Source: Tectiglobus sp965224045 (GTDB lineage: Bacteria; Pseudomonadota; Alphaproteobacteria; Rhizobiales; Hyphomicrobiaceae). From it: a DNA stretch of 64,000 nucleotides. Numbering within the stretch: the first letter of the stretch is position 1; each line of letters opens with the position of its first letter. Made by a program: the position numbers and the translations under genes. The DNA lies in assembly GCA_965224045.1 (NCBI GenBank), contig CBDCYD010000006.1, positions 186,001-250,000 of the forward strand, in the 5' to 3' direction. The notes beneath the pieces are model-generated. The model had not been told where the DNA came from. It made no database searches and worked only from the letters and a program-made list of their open reading frames with translations. This document shows positions 36,334 to 45,623 of this stretch, piece by piece.

Positions 36334-37514
36334 CCTTTCGCCTGGATGGCGATGAACAATGCTGCCACGCCAAGGCCGCCCCCGGCTCCCTGGGTTGCGA
36401 CACCGAAATCCGGCCGATCGGCCCGTGCCTCGCGCACCAACTGGGAGAATAGGCGCACGACGAGCACTGCGCCGGCAGCACCAAACGGATGGCCACGCGC
36501 AATGGCTCCGCCTTCGGGATTGACGCAAGCCTCGTCAATGCCAAGAGCCTCTGACAAGGCAACGGCCTGGGCCGCAGACGACTCGCTCATCTCAAAGATG
36601 CCAACGCCCGAGCGGTCGAAACCGTTAAGGCGATCATAAAGTTTTTCGACCGCGGCGATGGGCGCACGTGCCTCGCAATTGGGCGGCACTCCCAACGCGG
36701 CGTTGGCAACAAGCGACAATGCCGGCGGCTTGCCCAGCTCACGCCATTTGCCCTGCGAAACGACGGCCACAAAGGCGGCGCCATCGTGCCAGGTACTGGT
36801 GTTCGCCGGCGTCAAGGTACCGTCGTTGTCCTCATCAAACGGCAACTCGGCAGTGAAATCGTCGATGTCGTGGGCGACGGTGGTCTGGTCGCGAGCTTCT
36901 TCCCGCCGCGTCATGAGAGGTACGATTTCGCCTTCGAAACGACGTGCACGACGGGCTGCGAGCGCGCGCTCAAACGATGTGTGTGCAAATGCGTCCTGGC
37001 GCTCACGCGAAATCGCCAGTTCGCGGGCCAGTTGCTCCGTGCCAGCGATCGGGACGGGCACGTGCGTTTGTTCATCAACGTAGGGTTGAGGATTGATGAA
37101 GTGCGGTATCTGGTGAACGTTGCGTGGACGGGCGATACGCCAAGGCGCGGTTGAAACGCTTTCTGCACCGCCGGCAATAACGACGTCAGAGTCACCTTGA
37201 GCGACCAACCGGAGAGCCTGCAGGATCGCGACCAACCCGGAGGCATCCTGCTGGTCGACGGTTGTTGCCGTTACTGTTTCCGACAGGCCGGATGCCAACG
37301 CGATGGTTCGGGCCGGATTGCCGCCTGCCGTGGCGTTGCCAACAATGATCTCGTCGATGTCGACCGCGCCCAGGCCAGCGTCGAGAAGGATGGCGGCAAT
37401 CACCGGCGCGGCCAATTCTTCGAGACGGCGTAAGCGGTGGAGGCCGCCGACCCGGCCGAGCGCCGTGCGCCGAGCCGCGATAATGTATGCCTGACCTGCC
37501 TGACGCGTGGCCAT
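36330..37514 (-). CDS. Thiolase-family protein lacking both catalytic cysteines
   Basis: 394 residues with the thiolase fold. The family signature GGAESVSTAPW and the GHP-loop EGGAIARGHPFGAAG (His342) are intact. The nucleophile position reads QQDASGLVAI with Asp90, where the acetyl-accepting Cys should be. The NEAF motif has become SESS (310-313), and the second Cys position in ATQGAGGGLG is Gly376. Condensation or cleavage of 3-ketoacyl-CoA is therefore not expected. It may bind acyl-CoA without thiolysis or do another reaction. No frameshift is present and the sequence is evenly conserved, so it is not obviously decaying. Transcribed alone, divergent from the transglycosylase gene. Confidence 0.85.
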   Translation of the reverse strand: MATRQAGQAYIIAARRTALGRVGGLHRLRRLEELAAPVIAAILLDAGLGAVDIDEIIVGNATAGGNPARTIALASGLSETVTATTVDQQDASGLVAILQALRLVAQGDSDVVIAGGAESVSTAPWRIARPRNVHQIPHFINPQPYVDEQTHVPVPIAGTEQLARELAISRERQDAFAHTSFERALAARRARRFEGEIVPLMTRREEARDQTTVAHDIDDFTAELPFDEDNDGTLTPANTSTWHDGAAFVAVVSQGKWRELGKPPALSLVANAALGVPPNCEARAPIAAVEKLYDRLNGFDRSGVGIFEMSESSAAQAVALSEALGIDEACVNPEGGAIARGHPFGAAGAVLVVRLFSQLVREARADRPDFGVATQGAGGGLGVAALFIAIQAKG

Positions 37515-37814
37515 TCACTACTCTTTTTGCAGGGCGCGCCATGCAACAGCGCGCGAGGCTCCTGTGTGCCAGGAACGGGCCCGACGCACATGGCGCCGGA
37601 GCTCCCATGCCGGAGCCGGTTTGAGGCAACCAATGCAGCGCCCGCTGTGCGGCAGGTATGTTAATCGCAAAATTGGCGAAATCGCGTGCGCATGCGGGCC
37701 AGGTCGTGGAATCTTCGCGTCCGGCCGCTGCCAGACTTGACGGGCGCACGATCTGGCGCTGTTGTCCATTCACCAGATTCCTCAACCGCCACGCCTGCCG
37801 GCAAGAAGGACCCT
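37515..37814. other. 300-base divergent spacer
   Basis: It separates the thiolase and lytic transglycosylase genes. No reading frame with family-like sequence was found. It should contain promoters for both; no clear operator was seen. Confidence 0.45.
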
Positions 37815-39029
37815 ATGCGAATTTCAATGCTTGCCGTTGCCGGAGCGCTGCTGTTGGCCACTGGACTGCCGATCAAAACCGCGACAGCCAAATCAAACTG
37901 CCGCAACACCGGCAGCTTCGCGAAGTGGAAGGCGGAATTCCGCAAGGAGCTTCTGCGCCAGAAGATTTCCCCAAGTCTGATCCGCAAGGTCTATGACCCC
38001 GTGTCATTCGATCCGAAGATCATACGGCGGGACCGGCGTCAAAGCTTCTTCTCGCTGTCGTTTCTCGACTTTTCCAAGCGCCTGGTTTCGTCAAACCGGC
38101 TCAGAACCGGGGCCCGCAAGCTCAAGCAGCGTGCTTCGCTGTTTCGCCGGGCGCGAGAAAGGTACGGCGTGCCCGGCGCGGTGATTACCGCTTTCTGGGC
38201 GCTCGAGAGTGATTTTGGAAAGGGCATTTCGAAGCAATATCCGGTGTTCAACTCGCTCGCGACGTTGGCCTACGACTGCCGCCGGCCAGAGCTCTTTCGC
38301 AAGGAGCTGGCATCGGCGCTGAAGATCGTCGATCGCGGTTACCTGCCGCTCAACCGGTTCGTTGGTTCATGGGCCGGCGAACTCGGCCAAACCCAGTTCC
38401 TGCCGGATCACTATCTGAACTTTGCGGTCGATGCTGACGGTGACGGCTTGCGCGACATGATGAAGAGCGATGCCGACATCATCTTTTCGACCGCGAACTT
38501 CATCCGTCATCTGGGCTGGCGAGCGGGAGAGCCCTGGCTGGAAGAGGTGCAGGTACCGTCGCGGTTGCCCTGGCGCGAGGCCGACCTTGCGATCCTGCAT
38601 CCACGGTCGAAGTGGGCAGCCTGGGGTGTGCGCCGCCGCAACGGCGGCCCGCTCAAGAACGACAACCTTCCAGCGTCGCTGCTCCTGCCGATGGGACGCA
38701 ACGGTCCGGCATTCCTCGCCTATCGAAACTTTCAAATCTACCCGAAGTGGAACCAGTCGCTGAATTACGCGATCACCGCGGCGTATCTGGCGACGCGGCT
38801 GGCAGGTGCACCGCGCTACCGCGACGGGCGTGGTCCGATCGAGAACTTCGGCTACAAGGAAATCCAAGACCTGCAACGCCTGCTGATCCGCCGAGGCTTT
38901 GATACGGGCGGCGTCGACGGCAAGCTCGGCGCCAAGAGCCGTGCCGCGGTCAAAGCGGCGCAAATCCGTTATGGCCTGCCAGCCGACTCCTATCCGTCGC
39001 AGCGCCTGATATCTCGTTTGCGTCGTTGA
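37815..39029 (+). CDS. MltB-type lytic murein transglycosylase
   Basis: 404 residues. A signal peptide is present (MLAVAGALLLATG, then IKTATA). The SLT_2 domain contains the catalytic Glu131 in AFWALESDFGKG, then GSWAGELGQTQFLPDHYLNFA and AYLATRLAG. A PG_binding_1 domain closes the protein (YKEIQDLQRLLIRRGFDTGGVDGKLG). It cuts peptidoglycan glycan strands with 1,6-anhydro ends in the periplasm. The start at 37815 has AGAAGGA upstream; the frame runs 43 codons further without sense. Followed by ispG 52 bases later. Confidence 0.9.
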   Translation: MRISMLAVAGALLLATGLPIKTATAKSNCRNTGSFAKWKAEFRKELLRQKISPSLIRKVYDPVSFDPKIIRRDRRQSFFSLSFLDFSKRLVSSNRLRTGARKLKQRASLFRRARERYGVPGAVITAFWALESDFGKGISKQYPVFNSLATLAYDCRRPELFRKELASALKIVDRGYLPLNRFVGSWAGELGQTQFLPDHYLNFAVDADGDGLRDMMKSDADIIFSTANFIRHLGWRAGEPWLEEVQVPSRLPWREADLAILHPRSKWAAWGVRRRNGGPLKNDNLPASLLLPMGRNGPAFLAYRNFQIYPKWNQSLNYAITAAYLATRLAGAPRYRDGRGPIENFGYKEIQDLQRLLIRRGFDTGGVDGKLGAKSRAAVKAAQIRYGLPADSYPSQRLISRLRR

Positions 39030-39081
39030 CGTCTTTGCCCCATATCAGGCGTTAGACCGACTCTGTTTGTGAGGGCTGAGC

Positions 39082-40302
39082 ATGGCAGACCTGCGCAGCA
39101 ATCGTCGTAGTTCCGTTGCCGTCGATGTCGGCGGCGTGACTGTTGGTGGTGGTGCGCCGGTGGTTGTGCAGTCAATGACCAACACGGATACGGCCGACGT
39201 CGGTGCGACAGTCAATCAGATCGCAGCGCTCGCTCGGGCGGGCTCGGAACTGGTGCGCATTACGGTCGACCGCGACGAAGCGGCCAAGGCCGTCCCGCGC
39301 ATTCGCGAACAGCTCGACAAGCACGGCATCGTTGTGCCGATCGTTGGTGACTTCCACTACATCGGCCACAAACTCCTGGCCGACAATCCGGCCTGCGCGG
39401 AAGCGCTCGACAAGTACCGAATCAATCCCGGCAATGTCGGCTTCAAAAACAAGAAGGACAAGCAGTTTTCAGCGATTGTCGAAATGGCACTCGAACATGC
39501 CAAGCCGGTTCGTATCGGGGTAAATTGGGGCTCGCTCGACCAGGAGCTGCTAACCCATCTGATGGATGAGAATGCGCAATGCACGAACCCCTTGCCGGCC
39601 CGGGCGGTGATGCACGAAGCTATCGTCCAATCGGGCCTGCTGTCGGCGGCGCGCGCAGAGGAACTCGGACTTTCGGCCGACCGGATTATCGTCTCGGCCA
39701 AGGTTTCCGCGGTGCAGGATCTGATCAGCGTCTATTCCATGTTGGCGGAGCGCTGCAACTATGCCTTGCACCTTGGTTTGACGGAGGCCGGCATGGGCTC
39801 GAAGGGCATCGTTGCTTCCTCGGCGGCCATGGGCATCCTCCTGCAAAAAGGCATTGGCGATACGGTTCGCTACTCGCTGACGCCCGAGCCGGGCGGCGAC
39901 CGCACGCTTGAGGTGCGCGCAGCTCAGGAGCTTCTCCAAACGATGGATATCCGTGCCTTCGTGCCGATCGTCACGGCATGCCCAGGGTGCGGGCGGACGA
40001 CATCGACGGTATTTCAGGAACTCGCACAGGACGTGCAAGACATGATCCGCGAGCGGATGCCAGATTGGAAATCGCGCTTTCCCGGCGTCGAATCCTTAAA
40101 TTTTGCCGTGATGGGCTGCATCGTCAACGGGCCAGGTGAATCAAAGCATGCCGATATCGGCATTTCACTGCCCGGGACGGGGGAGCAGCCGGCCGCGCCG
40201 GTGTTCATCGATGGCAAGAAAGCCGCCACGCTACGAGGCCCCAACATTGCCAACGAGTTCAAGAGCATCGTCGAGGACTACATCGCAAAGCGCTTCGGCT
40301 GA
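39082..40302 (+). CDS. ispG: 4-hydroxy-3-methylbut-2-enyl-diphosphate synthase (flavodoxin)
   Basis: 406 residues of the GcpE family. QSMTNTDTADV marks the N-terminal barrel, with NPGNVGFKN and RIGVNWGSLDQ. The C-terminal domain holds the [4Fe-4S] cysteines in TACPGCGRTT and MGCIVNGPGESKHADIG, and the family Glu. It reduces methylerythritol cyclodiphosphate to HMBPP in isoprenoid synthesis. Full family length. It is a housekeeping gene and the last before the respiration island. Confidence 0.96.
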   Translation: MADLRSNRRSSVAVDVGGVTVGGGAPVVVQSMTNTDTADVGATVNQIAALARAGSELVRITVDRDEAAKAVPRIREQLDKHGIVVPIVGDFHYIGHKLLADNPACAEALDKYRINPGNVGFKNKKDKQFSAIVEMALEHAKPVRIGVNWGSLDQELLTHLMDENAQCTNPLPARAVMHEAIVQSGLLSAARAEELGLSADRIIVSAKVSAVQDLISVYSMLAERCNYALHLGLTEAGMGSKGIVASSAAMGILLQKGIGDTVRYSLTPEPGGDRTLEVRAAQELLQTMDIRAFVPIVTACPGCGRTTSTVFQELAQDVQDMIRERMPDWKSRFPGVESLNFAVMGCIVNGPGESKHADIGISLPGTGEQPAAPVFIDGKKAATLRGPNIANEFKSIVEDYIAKRFG

Positions 40303-40341
40303 GCCCCGCGGCTGTTAAGCGCGTCACCGAATTGCTGCGCT

Positions 40342-40761
40342 TCAGGATGGTCGCGGGTAGACCGGCTTTTTACCACTTGGCTTACCGCCCTTGAGAAGTG
40401 GTGCACCGGTCGCCGGATCACGAAACGTCTCGAGATAGGCGATGAGGTCACCGATCTCACGCCGCGTCAATTGCATCCGCGGCATGGGAGCGTGAGGATT
40501 GATCAAGACCGATGCGATACGCTCGCCGGTTTGCCCCGGCCGATTCGCAATAGCACGAAACGACGGCACACCCTCAACGACGGTTCCGCTTCCATCGGAC
40601 CTGATCAAATGACAGGCGGCGCACAACGTCTCGGCCAAATGCAAGCCGCGCCTGCTGTCCGGTTTCCAACCCTTGGTAGCTTGGGCCCAGCCAAAGGTGG
40701 CGGGCGCTCCGGCGATCGCAATTGCAGCAACGGCCACCAGCAACATATCAGCACGACTCAT
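40342..40761 (-). CDS. Class I cytochrome c
   Basis: 139 residues with a signal peptide (LLVAVAAIAIAGAP), one haem-binding site (CAACH near residue 50), and a Met in MPRMQLTRRE as the likely second ligand. It should be a periplasmic electron carrier. The gene starts 14 bases before the DUF6455 gene ends, so the two are coupled. Convergent with ispG. It could supply electrons to the cbb3 oxidase encoded nearby, an inference from context. Confidence 0.85.
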   Translation of the reverse strand: MSRADMLLVAVAAIAIAGAPATFGWAQATKGWKPDSRRGLHLAETLCAACHLIRSDGSGTVVEGVPSFRAIANRPGQTGERIASVLINPHAPMPRMQLTRREIGDLIAYLETFRDPATGAPLLKGGKPSGKKPVYPRPS

Positions 40762-41083
40762 TTGTATCCCCCGTGGCTTTGTTGGCGGCTGCGCGCCTGA
40801 AGCGTAGAAACGTCTTCAAATTGGGGCAAAAATCAGGGCGCGCTGCCTCATCTTTTTCCAACTCAAGCCAGGCGATACATTGCGCACTGTTGCAGCACTC
40901 CAGACACTTGCGCGATACCTCGGCATAAAGTTCGCCTCTGCGCGCGCGAACCAGTTTCAAAGCATCAACATTGAGGCGCGTGATCATGTCCTGCGTGCGA
41001 CGCGCGCGCCGTTCCACCTGACGAAACATCGGCCATCTGGTTCGGTCACTCGTCATCTTAGCCGCCCGAGTTGCACGAAACAT
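40748..41083 (-). CDS. DUF6455-family protein
   Basis: 111 residues. The C-terminal part has CLECCNSAQCIAWLE and PDFCPN, matching DUF6455, a small cytoplasmic family of unknown function with conserved cysteines that could bind a metal or Fe-S cluster. The first 20 residues are basic. The start is uncertain: ATG 41083, GTG 41086 or ATG 41056. It overlaps the cytochrome c gene by 14 bases, suggesting a redox or oxygen-linked role. Confidence 0.7.
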   Translation of the reverse strand: MFRATRAAKMTSDRTRWPMFRQVERRARRTQDMITRLNVDALKLVRARRGELYAEVSRKCLECCNSAQCIAWLELEKDEAARPDFCPNLKTFLRFRRAAANKATGDTNESC

Positions 41084-41194
41084 CACGACAATGCCAAATA
41101 CGTCCAGTGTCGGGATTGCCGCCGGTGATCACATTTGTTTCCACCACCCAATCCACACGCATTGCTGCGGCTTATTTTATAACCTGATTTCACT

Positions 41195-41824
41195 TCACTT
41201 GCCATCGGCCGAAAAGCCGTTGCGCATATATGCGACGATCCGCCAGATGTCCTCCTTCGAAAGCTTGTCCTTGAAGGCCGGCATCGCCGTCTGCAATGAC
41301 GTGCCGCCGTCGGCGATCGACCACATCAAGTATTCGTCGGCGGAAATCGGACGCTTGATCATGTAGGCTAACAGTGCCGGTGACGGCATCAAGGAGAGGC
41401 TGGCCTTGCCGTCGCCCAACCCTTTGGCGCCATGGCAGCCGGCACAATGGTCCGTATAGAGCTGCGCACCGGCCAGAAGTTCCTTGGATGATGGCGTTAT
41501 TGTCGACTGCGCGCCAGCATAAGCCTTTGGCACTCCGTGGTTGACGTAGGTCCAGTGGCGCAGCATGCGCACCTGAAGTCCCTTCGGCATGCGGCCGGGC
41601 CCCCACAGTTCGCGTTGCATCCACTGCGGCTGCCAATAGTCGACCCGACCGCGCCAGTTAGGCATTTTCGTTGAATTCTCTTGGGCGAGGGCTGAGGAGC
41701 CCGCGAGGAGGAGGAGCCACGACAGCAACAATACGGCCAAGTGCGCGCAGTTTGATTTGGCGCGCTCCGCCGGTGCCACAGGAACGTCTCCGGCCGACAA
41801 TGGCGGCATGGTGCAGCAGCTCAT
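41195..41824 (-). CDS. Class I cytochrome c
   Basis: 209 residues from ATG 41824, which has GGGAG upstream. A hydrophobic segment at about 27-45 (LAVLLLSWLLLLAGSSALA) is a signal peptide or anchor. One haem site (CAGCHG) lies near residue 120, with Met in TAMPAFKD as the likely ligand. An Fnr-type box lies 63 bases before the start, so low-oxygen expression is expected, alongside the divergent cbb3 operon. Confidence 0.88.
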   Translation of the reverse strand: MSCCTMPPLSAGDVPVAPAERAKSNCAHLAVLLLSWLLLLAGSSALAQENSTKMPNWRGRVDYWQPQWMQRELWGPGRMPKGLQVRMLRHWTYVNHGVPKAYAGAQSTITPSSKELLAGAQLYTDHCAGCHGAKGLGDGKASLSLMPSPALLAYMIKRPISADEYLMWSIADGGTSLQTAMPAFKDKLSKEDIWRIVAYMRNGFSADGK

Positions 41825-41886
41825 CAATGCTCTCCCTCTCATTCCGCGCTGTTCTTCTGAGTAGCCGTGTTGCGCGAAGGCCGGCC

Positions 41887-41900
41887 TTGATCCGTGTCAA
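41887..41900. promoter_or_regulatory. Fnr/FixK box upstream of cytochrome c gene
   Basis: TTGATCCGTGTCAA matches TTGAT-N4-ATCAA at nine of ten positions. Centred 69.5 bases before the leftward ATG, it would place a class II start near 41852. Activation by the nearby Fnr-type regulator is inferred. Confidence 0.75.
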
Positions 41901-41986
41901 GCGGACAAACCTCTCGAACAAACCAGCGCAACTTACCAGAGATTGGCGCGGTTGCTTGACCTACGCCCTTTGTTCAGGGTGCCCGG

Positions 41987-42000
41987 TTGATCCATGTCAA
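41987..42000. promoter_or_regulatory. Fnr/FixK box upstream of ccoN
   Basis: TTGATCCATGTCAA matches the Fnr consensus at nine of ten positions. It lies 93 bases before the ccoN ATG and exactly 100 bases from the box serving the divergent cytochrome gene. It would place a start near 42035. Confidence 0.8.
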
Positions 42001-42093
42001 TGTTGGTGACAACCCACAGAACGATCCTCGCCGCGTACTGGCAACGGGCCGCCCCTGACGCGCCCGGCGGTTGGATTGGGAGGGTCATATTCT

Positions 42094-43752
42094 ATGTCTG
42101 CGATAGCAGAGGGCCAGCGCGCGTTTTCCGACGTGCTGGCGGTCATTGGCTGCGGCCTCGGGGTTGTTTTAGGCGGTTTTCTCGCGTTCGGATCCGAGGA
42201 TCCGGCCCTGGCATTTCATGGCGCTATACTCGGATTGGCCGGTCTCCTCGGTCTCGGTTACGTGCTGTCTGACGCCTTCAGCGACGGCGCAGGGCTGGTG
42301 CCGACCTCCGGGTATTTCGACGGACCGATCAAGGTTGCGACGGTCGCCGCCGTATTCTGGGGAATTGCCGGTTTCGTCGTGGGCGACGTGATCGCCTGGC
42401 AGATGGCCTTCCCATGGCTCAATCTCGACATGCCTTGGACGAGCTTCGGCCGGCTCCGTCCGCTGCATACTTCCGCCGTGATCTTCGCATTCGGCGGCAA
42501 CGTGCTGCTGGCGACGTCGCTCTATGTGGTTCAGCGCACGAGTCAGGCGCGGCTCGCGGGGCGGTGGTCGCCCTATTTTGTCGTCTGGGGCTACAATCTG
42601 TTCATCCTGATCGCCGGCACCGGCTACATCCTTGGTGTCACGCAATCCAAGGAATATGCCGAACCGGAATGGTACGCCGATCTGTGGCTGACGGTTGTCT
42701 GGGTGGTCTATCTCCTGGTCTATCTCGGCACGCTGTGGAAGCGCAAGGAACCGCACATCTACGTTGCGAACTGGTTCTATCTCGGCTTCATCGTGACCGT
42801 CGCGATGCTGCACATCGTCAATAACCTCGCGATTCCGGTCTCGTTGACTGGAGCCAAGAGCTATACGCTGTTTGCCGGTGTTCAAGATGCCATGACGCAG
42901 TGGTGGTATGGGCATAATGCCGTCGGCTTTTTCCTGACGGCAGGCTTTCTCGGCATCATGTATTACTTCATTCCGAAGCGGGTCGAGCGGCCGGTCTATT
43001 CCTACCGCCTGTCGATCGTGCACTTCTGGACGCTGATCTTCCTCTACATATGGGCCGGGCCGCACCACCTGCATTACACAGCGTTGCCGGACTGGGCGCA
43101 GACGCTCGGCATGACGTTTTCCGTGATGCTGTGGATGCCGTCATGGGGCGGCATGATCAACGGACTCATGACGCTGTCGGGTGCATGGGACAAGCTGCGC
43201 ACCGATGCCGTCGTACGCCTATTGGTAGTGTCGGTTGCCTTCTATGGCATGAGCACGTTCGAAGGCCCGCTGATGAGCATCAAAGCGGTCAATTCGCTCA
43301 GCCATTACACGGACTGGACAATCGGACACGTGCATTCCGGCGCGCTCGGCTGGGTCGCGATGGTCTCATTCGGTGCCATCTATTGCCTCGTGCCGTGGTT
43401 GTGGCAGCGCAAGGCGCTCTACTCGCTGCGCCTTGTCGAGTGGCACTTCTGGATCTCGACAATCGGCATTCTGATCTACATCACCGCGATGTGGGTGTCC
43501 GGCATCATGCAGGGCCTGATGTGGAGAGCCTACGACAGCCTCGGATTCCTGCAATATTCGTTCGTTGAATCGGTCGAGGCTATGCATCCCTTCTATATTC
43601 TGCGGGCGATTGGCGGCCTGCTGTTCGTCCTCGGATCGTTCATCATGGCCTACAATGTGTGGATGACGATCCGCGGTGCCGAGTCTGTCGACGCTGCCGA
43701 ACAACCTCGCGTGGCTGCCGCGCCTGAGTTGCGGCCGGAACCGGCTGAATAA
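42094..43752 (+). CDS. ccoN: cbb3-type cytochrome oxidase subunit I
   Basis: 552 residues with about 12-14 membrane helices. The haem and CuB histidines are seen in RLRPLHTSAVIFAFGGN, WWYGHNAVGFFL and WAGPHHLHYTALPDW, and the low-spin haem region in TIGHVHSGALGW. It is the catalytic subunit that reduces O2 at low tension. The start at 42094 (MSAIAEG) has GGAGGG; an in-frame TTG at 42076 is an alternative. First gene of the cco operon. Confidence 0.96.
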   Translation: MSAIAEGQRAFSDVLAVIGCGLGVVLGGFLAFGSEDPALAFHGAILGLAGLLGLGYVLSDAFSDGAGLVPTSGYFDGPIKVATVAAVFWGIAGFVVGDVIAWQMAFPWLNLDMPWTSFGRLRPLHTSAVIFAFGGNVLLATSLYVVQRTSQARLAGRWSPYFVVWGYNLFILIAGTGYILGVTQSKEYAEPEWYADLWLTVVWVVYLLVYLGTLWKRKEPHIYVANWFYLGFIVTVAMLHIVNNLAIPVSLTGAKSYTLFAGVQDAMTQWWYGHNAVGFFLTAGFLGIMYYFIPKRVERPVYSYRLSIVHFWTLIFLYIWAGPHHLHYTALPDWAQTLGMTFSVMLWMPSWGGMINGLMTLSGAWDKLRTDAVVRLLVVSVAFYGMSTFEGPLMSIKAVNSLSHYTDWTIGHVHSGALGWVAMVSFGAIYCLVPWLWQRKALYSLRLVEWHFWISTIGILIYITAMWVSGIMQGLMWRAYDSLGFLQYSFVESVEAMHPFYILRAIGGLLFVLGSFIMAYNVWMTIRGAESVDAAEQPRVAAAPELRPEPAE

Positions 43753-43765
43753 AGGGGGCAGAGCA

Positions 43766-44497
43766 ATGAACCACGGAACACTCGAACGCCACTCTCTGTT
43801 GCTGACCGTCGCCATTCTGATCGTGGTGTCAATCGGAGGTATCGTGCAAATCGCACCTCTCTTCTGGGTCGAAAGCACGATCGAGAAGGTCAAGGGGATG
43901 CGGCCCTATACGCCGCTGGAACTTGCCGGCCGCGACATCTACATCCGGGAAGGTTGCTATGTCTGCCATAGCCAAATGGTGCGCACGCTTAGAGACGAGG
44001 TCGAACGCTACGGCCATTACAGTCTCGCTGCCGAGAGCATGTACGACCATCCATTCCAGTGGGGGTCGAAACGGACCGGGCCGGATCTCGCACGGGTCGG
44101 TGGCAAGTACTCCAACCAATGGCACGTCGAGCACATGATCAATCCGCGGGCCGTGGTGCCGGAGAGCATTATGCCGGGTTACCCCTGGCTCGCCGAACGC
44201 AAGCTCGATGTCGCCACCATCGGGAACCATCTCAAAGCGCTAAAGTTTGCCGGCGTCCCTTATACGGAGGACCAGATCAAATTCGCGTCTGATGACCTGA
44301 AGGCACAAACGGAGCCTGATGGGGACGGTGAAGAGGGCCTCAAGAAGCGTTATGGCGACAAAGTCACGATCGCCAAGTTCGATGGCAAGCTCGGTCAAGC
44401 GCCGACCGAGATGGACGCACTCGTGGCCTACCTGCAGATGCTCGGCACGCTGGTTGACTTTGCCAGCTTCGATGCCACCGGGCCAAACCTCAGATAA
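43766..44497 (+). CDS. ccoO: cbb3-type cytochrome oxidase subunit II (mono-haem)
   Basis: 243 residues. An N-terminal membrane anchor (LLLTVAILIVVSIGGIVQI) precedes the haem site GCYVCHSQMVR and conserved SNQWHVEHMINPR and PESIMPGYPWL, whose Met is a ligand. It brings electrons to CcoN. The start is 13 bases after the ccoN stop, with AAGGGGG upstream. Full length. Confidence 0.95.
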   Translation: MNHGTLERHSLLLTVAILIVVSIGGIVQIAPLFWVESTIEKVKGMRPYTPLELAGRDIYIREGCYVCHSQMVRTLRDEVERYGHYSLAAESMYDHPFQWGSKRTGPDLARVGGKYSNQWHVEHMINPRAVVPESIMPGYPWLAERKLDVATIGNHLKALKFAGVPYTEDQIKFASDDLKAQTEPDGDGEEGLKKRYGDKVTIAKFDGKLGQAPTEMDALVAYLQMLGTLVDFASFDATGPNLR

Positions 44498-44509
44498 GGA
44501 GCGTGACCA

Positions 44510-44701
44510 ATGAGCTATGATACGGTTGCGACCTTCTCGCAAGTCACTTCGCTCCTGTTTTTCATCGCCTGTTTTATCGGCGTGCTCGTTTATGTCTTCT
44601 GGCCAGGCAACAAACGCCGGTTCGATGAGGCGCAGCGGCGGGCGCTGGATCTCAAGGAAAAGCCGGCGCGCCGGCCGGTGGCGAACGGGGGACGGCCATG
44701 A
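44510..44701 (+). CDS. ccoQ: cbb3-type cytochrome oxidase subunit CcoQ
   Basis: 63 residues: one membrane helix (VTSLLFFIACFIGVLVYVFW) and a charged cytoplasmic tail (RRFDEAQRRALDLKEKP), as in CcoQ, which stabilises the oxidase. It lies between ccoO and ccoP and overlaps ccoP by 4 bases. Confidence 0.9.
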   Translation: MSYDTVATFSQVTSLLFFIACFIGVLVYVFWPGNKRRFDEAQRRALDLKEKPARRPVANGGRP

Positions 44702-45564
44702 GCGAGAGAGAAATCGATGATGTCACCGGCGTCGAAACCACCGGTCATGAGTGGGACGGCATCAAGGAGCTGAACAAACCGTTGCCGAGATGGTGGTTGT
44801 GGACATTCTACGTCACCATCGCCTGGTCGCTCGTCTACTTCGTGCTCTACCCGTCATGGCCAACGCTCAACGGCTACACCAAAGGGATCATGGGCTACAG
44901 CCAGCGGGCGACGGTCGCCGCTGAAGTCAAGGCCGGTAGGGAAGCTCAAGCGGGCAAGCGAGCTGATGTCGCGAAGACGCCGCTGGAAGAAATCGGCAAG
45001 AAGCCGGAACTCCTGCGCTTTGCGCTTGGTGCCGCCAAGATCCCATTTGCGGAAAACTGCGCACCGTGCCACGGCCGCGGCGCACAAGGAGGGCTCGGCT
45101 ACCCGAATCTCGCCGATGACGAATGGATCTGGGGTGGGAAGATCGCCGATATCCACAAAACGATCCGCTACGGCATTCGCTGGACGCACGAGGAAACGCG
45201 CGTAAGCGACATGCCCAAGTACGGCCTCGATGAGCTACTTGAGCCGAAGCAGATCGAGGACGCGGCGGAATATGTGCTATCGCTGACCAACCGGGCGACC
45301 GACACGGCTGCGGCAGGACGCGGAAAGGCGATCTTTGCCGAACAGTGCGCAGCCTGTCACGCCGAGAACGGCAGAGGCAATCAGGAATTGGGAGCACCCA
45401 ACCTAACCGATCAGGTGTGGCTCTATGGCGGCGAAAAGCAGGACATATTGACCAGCATCCGAACCGGTCGTGGTGGTAGAATGCCGAACTGGGTTGGCCG
45501 CCTTGATGACGTGACGATCAAGTCGCTGGCGGTTTACGTACATTCACTGGGGGGCGGCAAGTAA
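44698..45564 (+). CDS. ccoP: cbb3-type cytochrome oxidase subunit III (di-haem)
   Basis: 288 residues. The N-terminus has the CcoP pattern TGHEWDGIKELNKPLPRWWLW and a membrane helix (TFYVTIAWSLVYFVLYP). Two haem sites (CAPCHG near 120, CAACHA near 220) each sit in a cytochrome c domain. It passes electrons to CcoO. Standard family layout. Confidence 0.95.
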   Translation: MSEREIDDVTGVETTGHEWDGIKELNKPLPRWWLWTFYVTIAWSLVYFVLYPSWPTLNGYTKGIMGYSQRATVAAEVKAGREAQAGKRADVAKTPLEEIGKKPELLRFALGAAKIPFAENCAPCHGRGAQGGLGYPNLADDEWIWGGKIADIHKTIRYGIRWTHEETRVSDMPKYGLDELLEPKQIEDAAEYVLSLTNRATDTAAAGRGKAIFAEQCAACHAENGRGNQELGAPNLTDQVWLYGGEKQDILTSIRTGRGGRMPNWVGRLDDVTIKSLAVYVHSLGGGK

Positions 45565-45623
45565 CCGCCAGCCCGAATCTTGCCTTATAACCGGTTTGCC
45601 GCTGATGCGGACGGTCCAATGCT

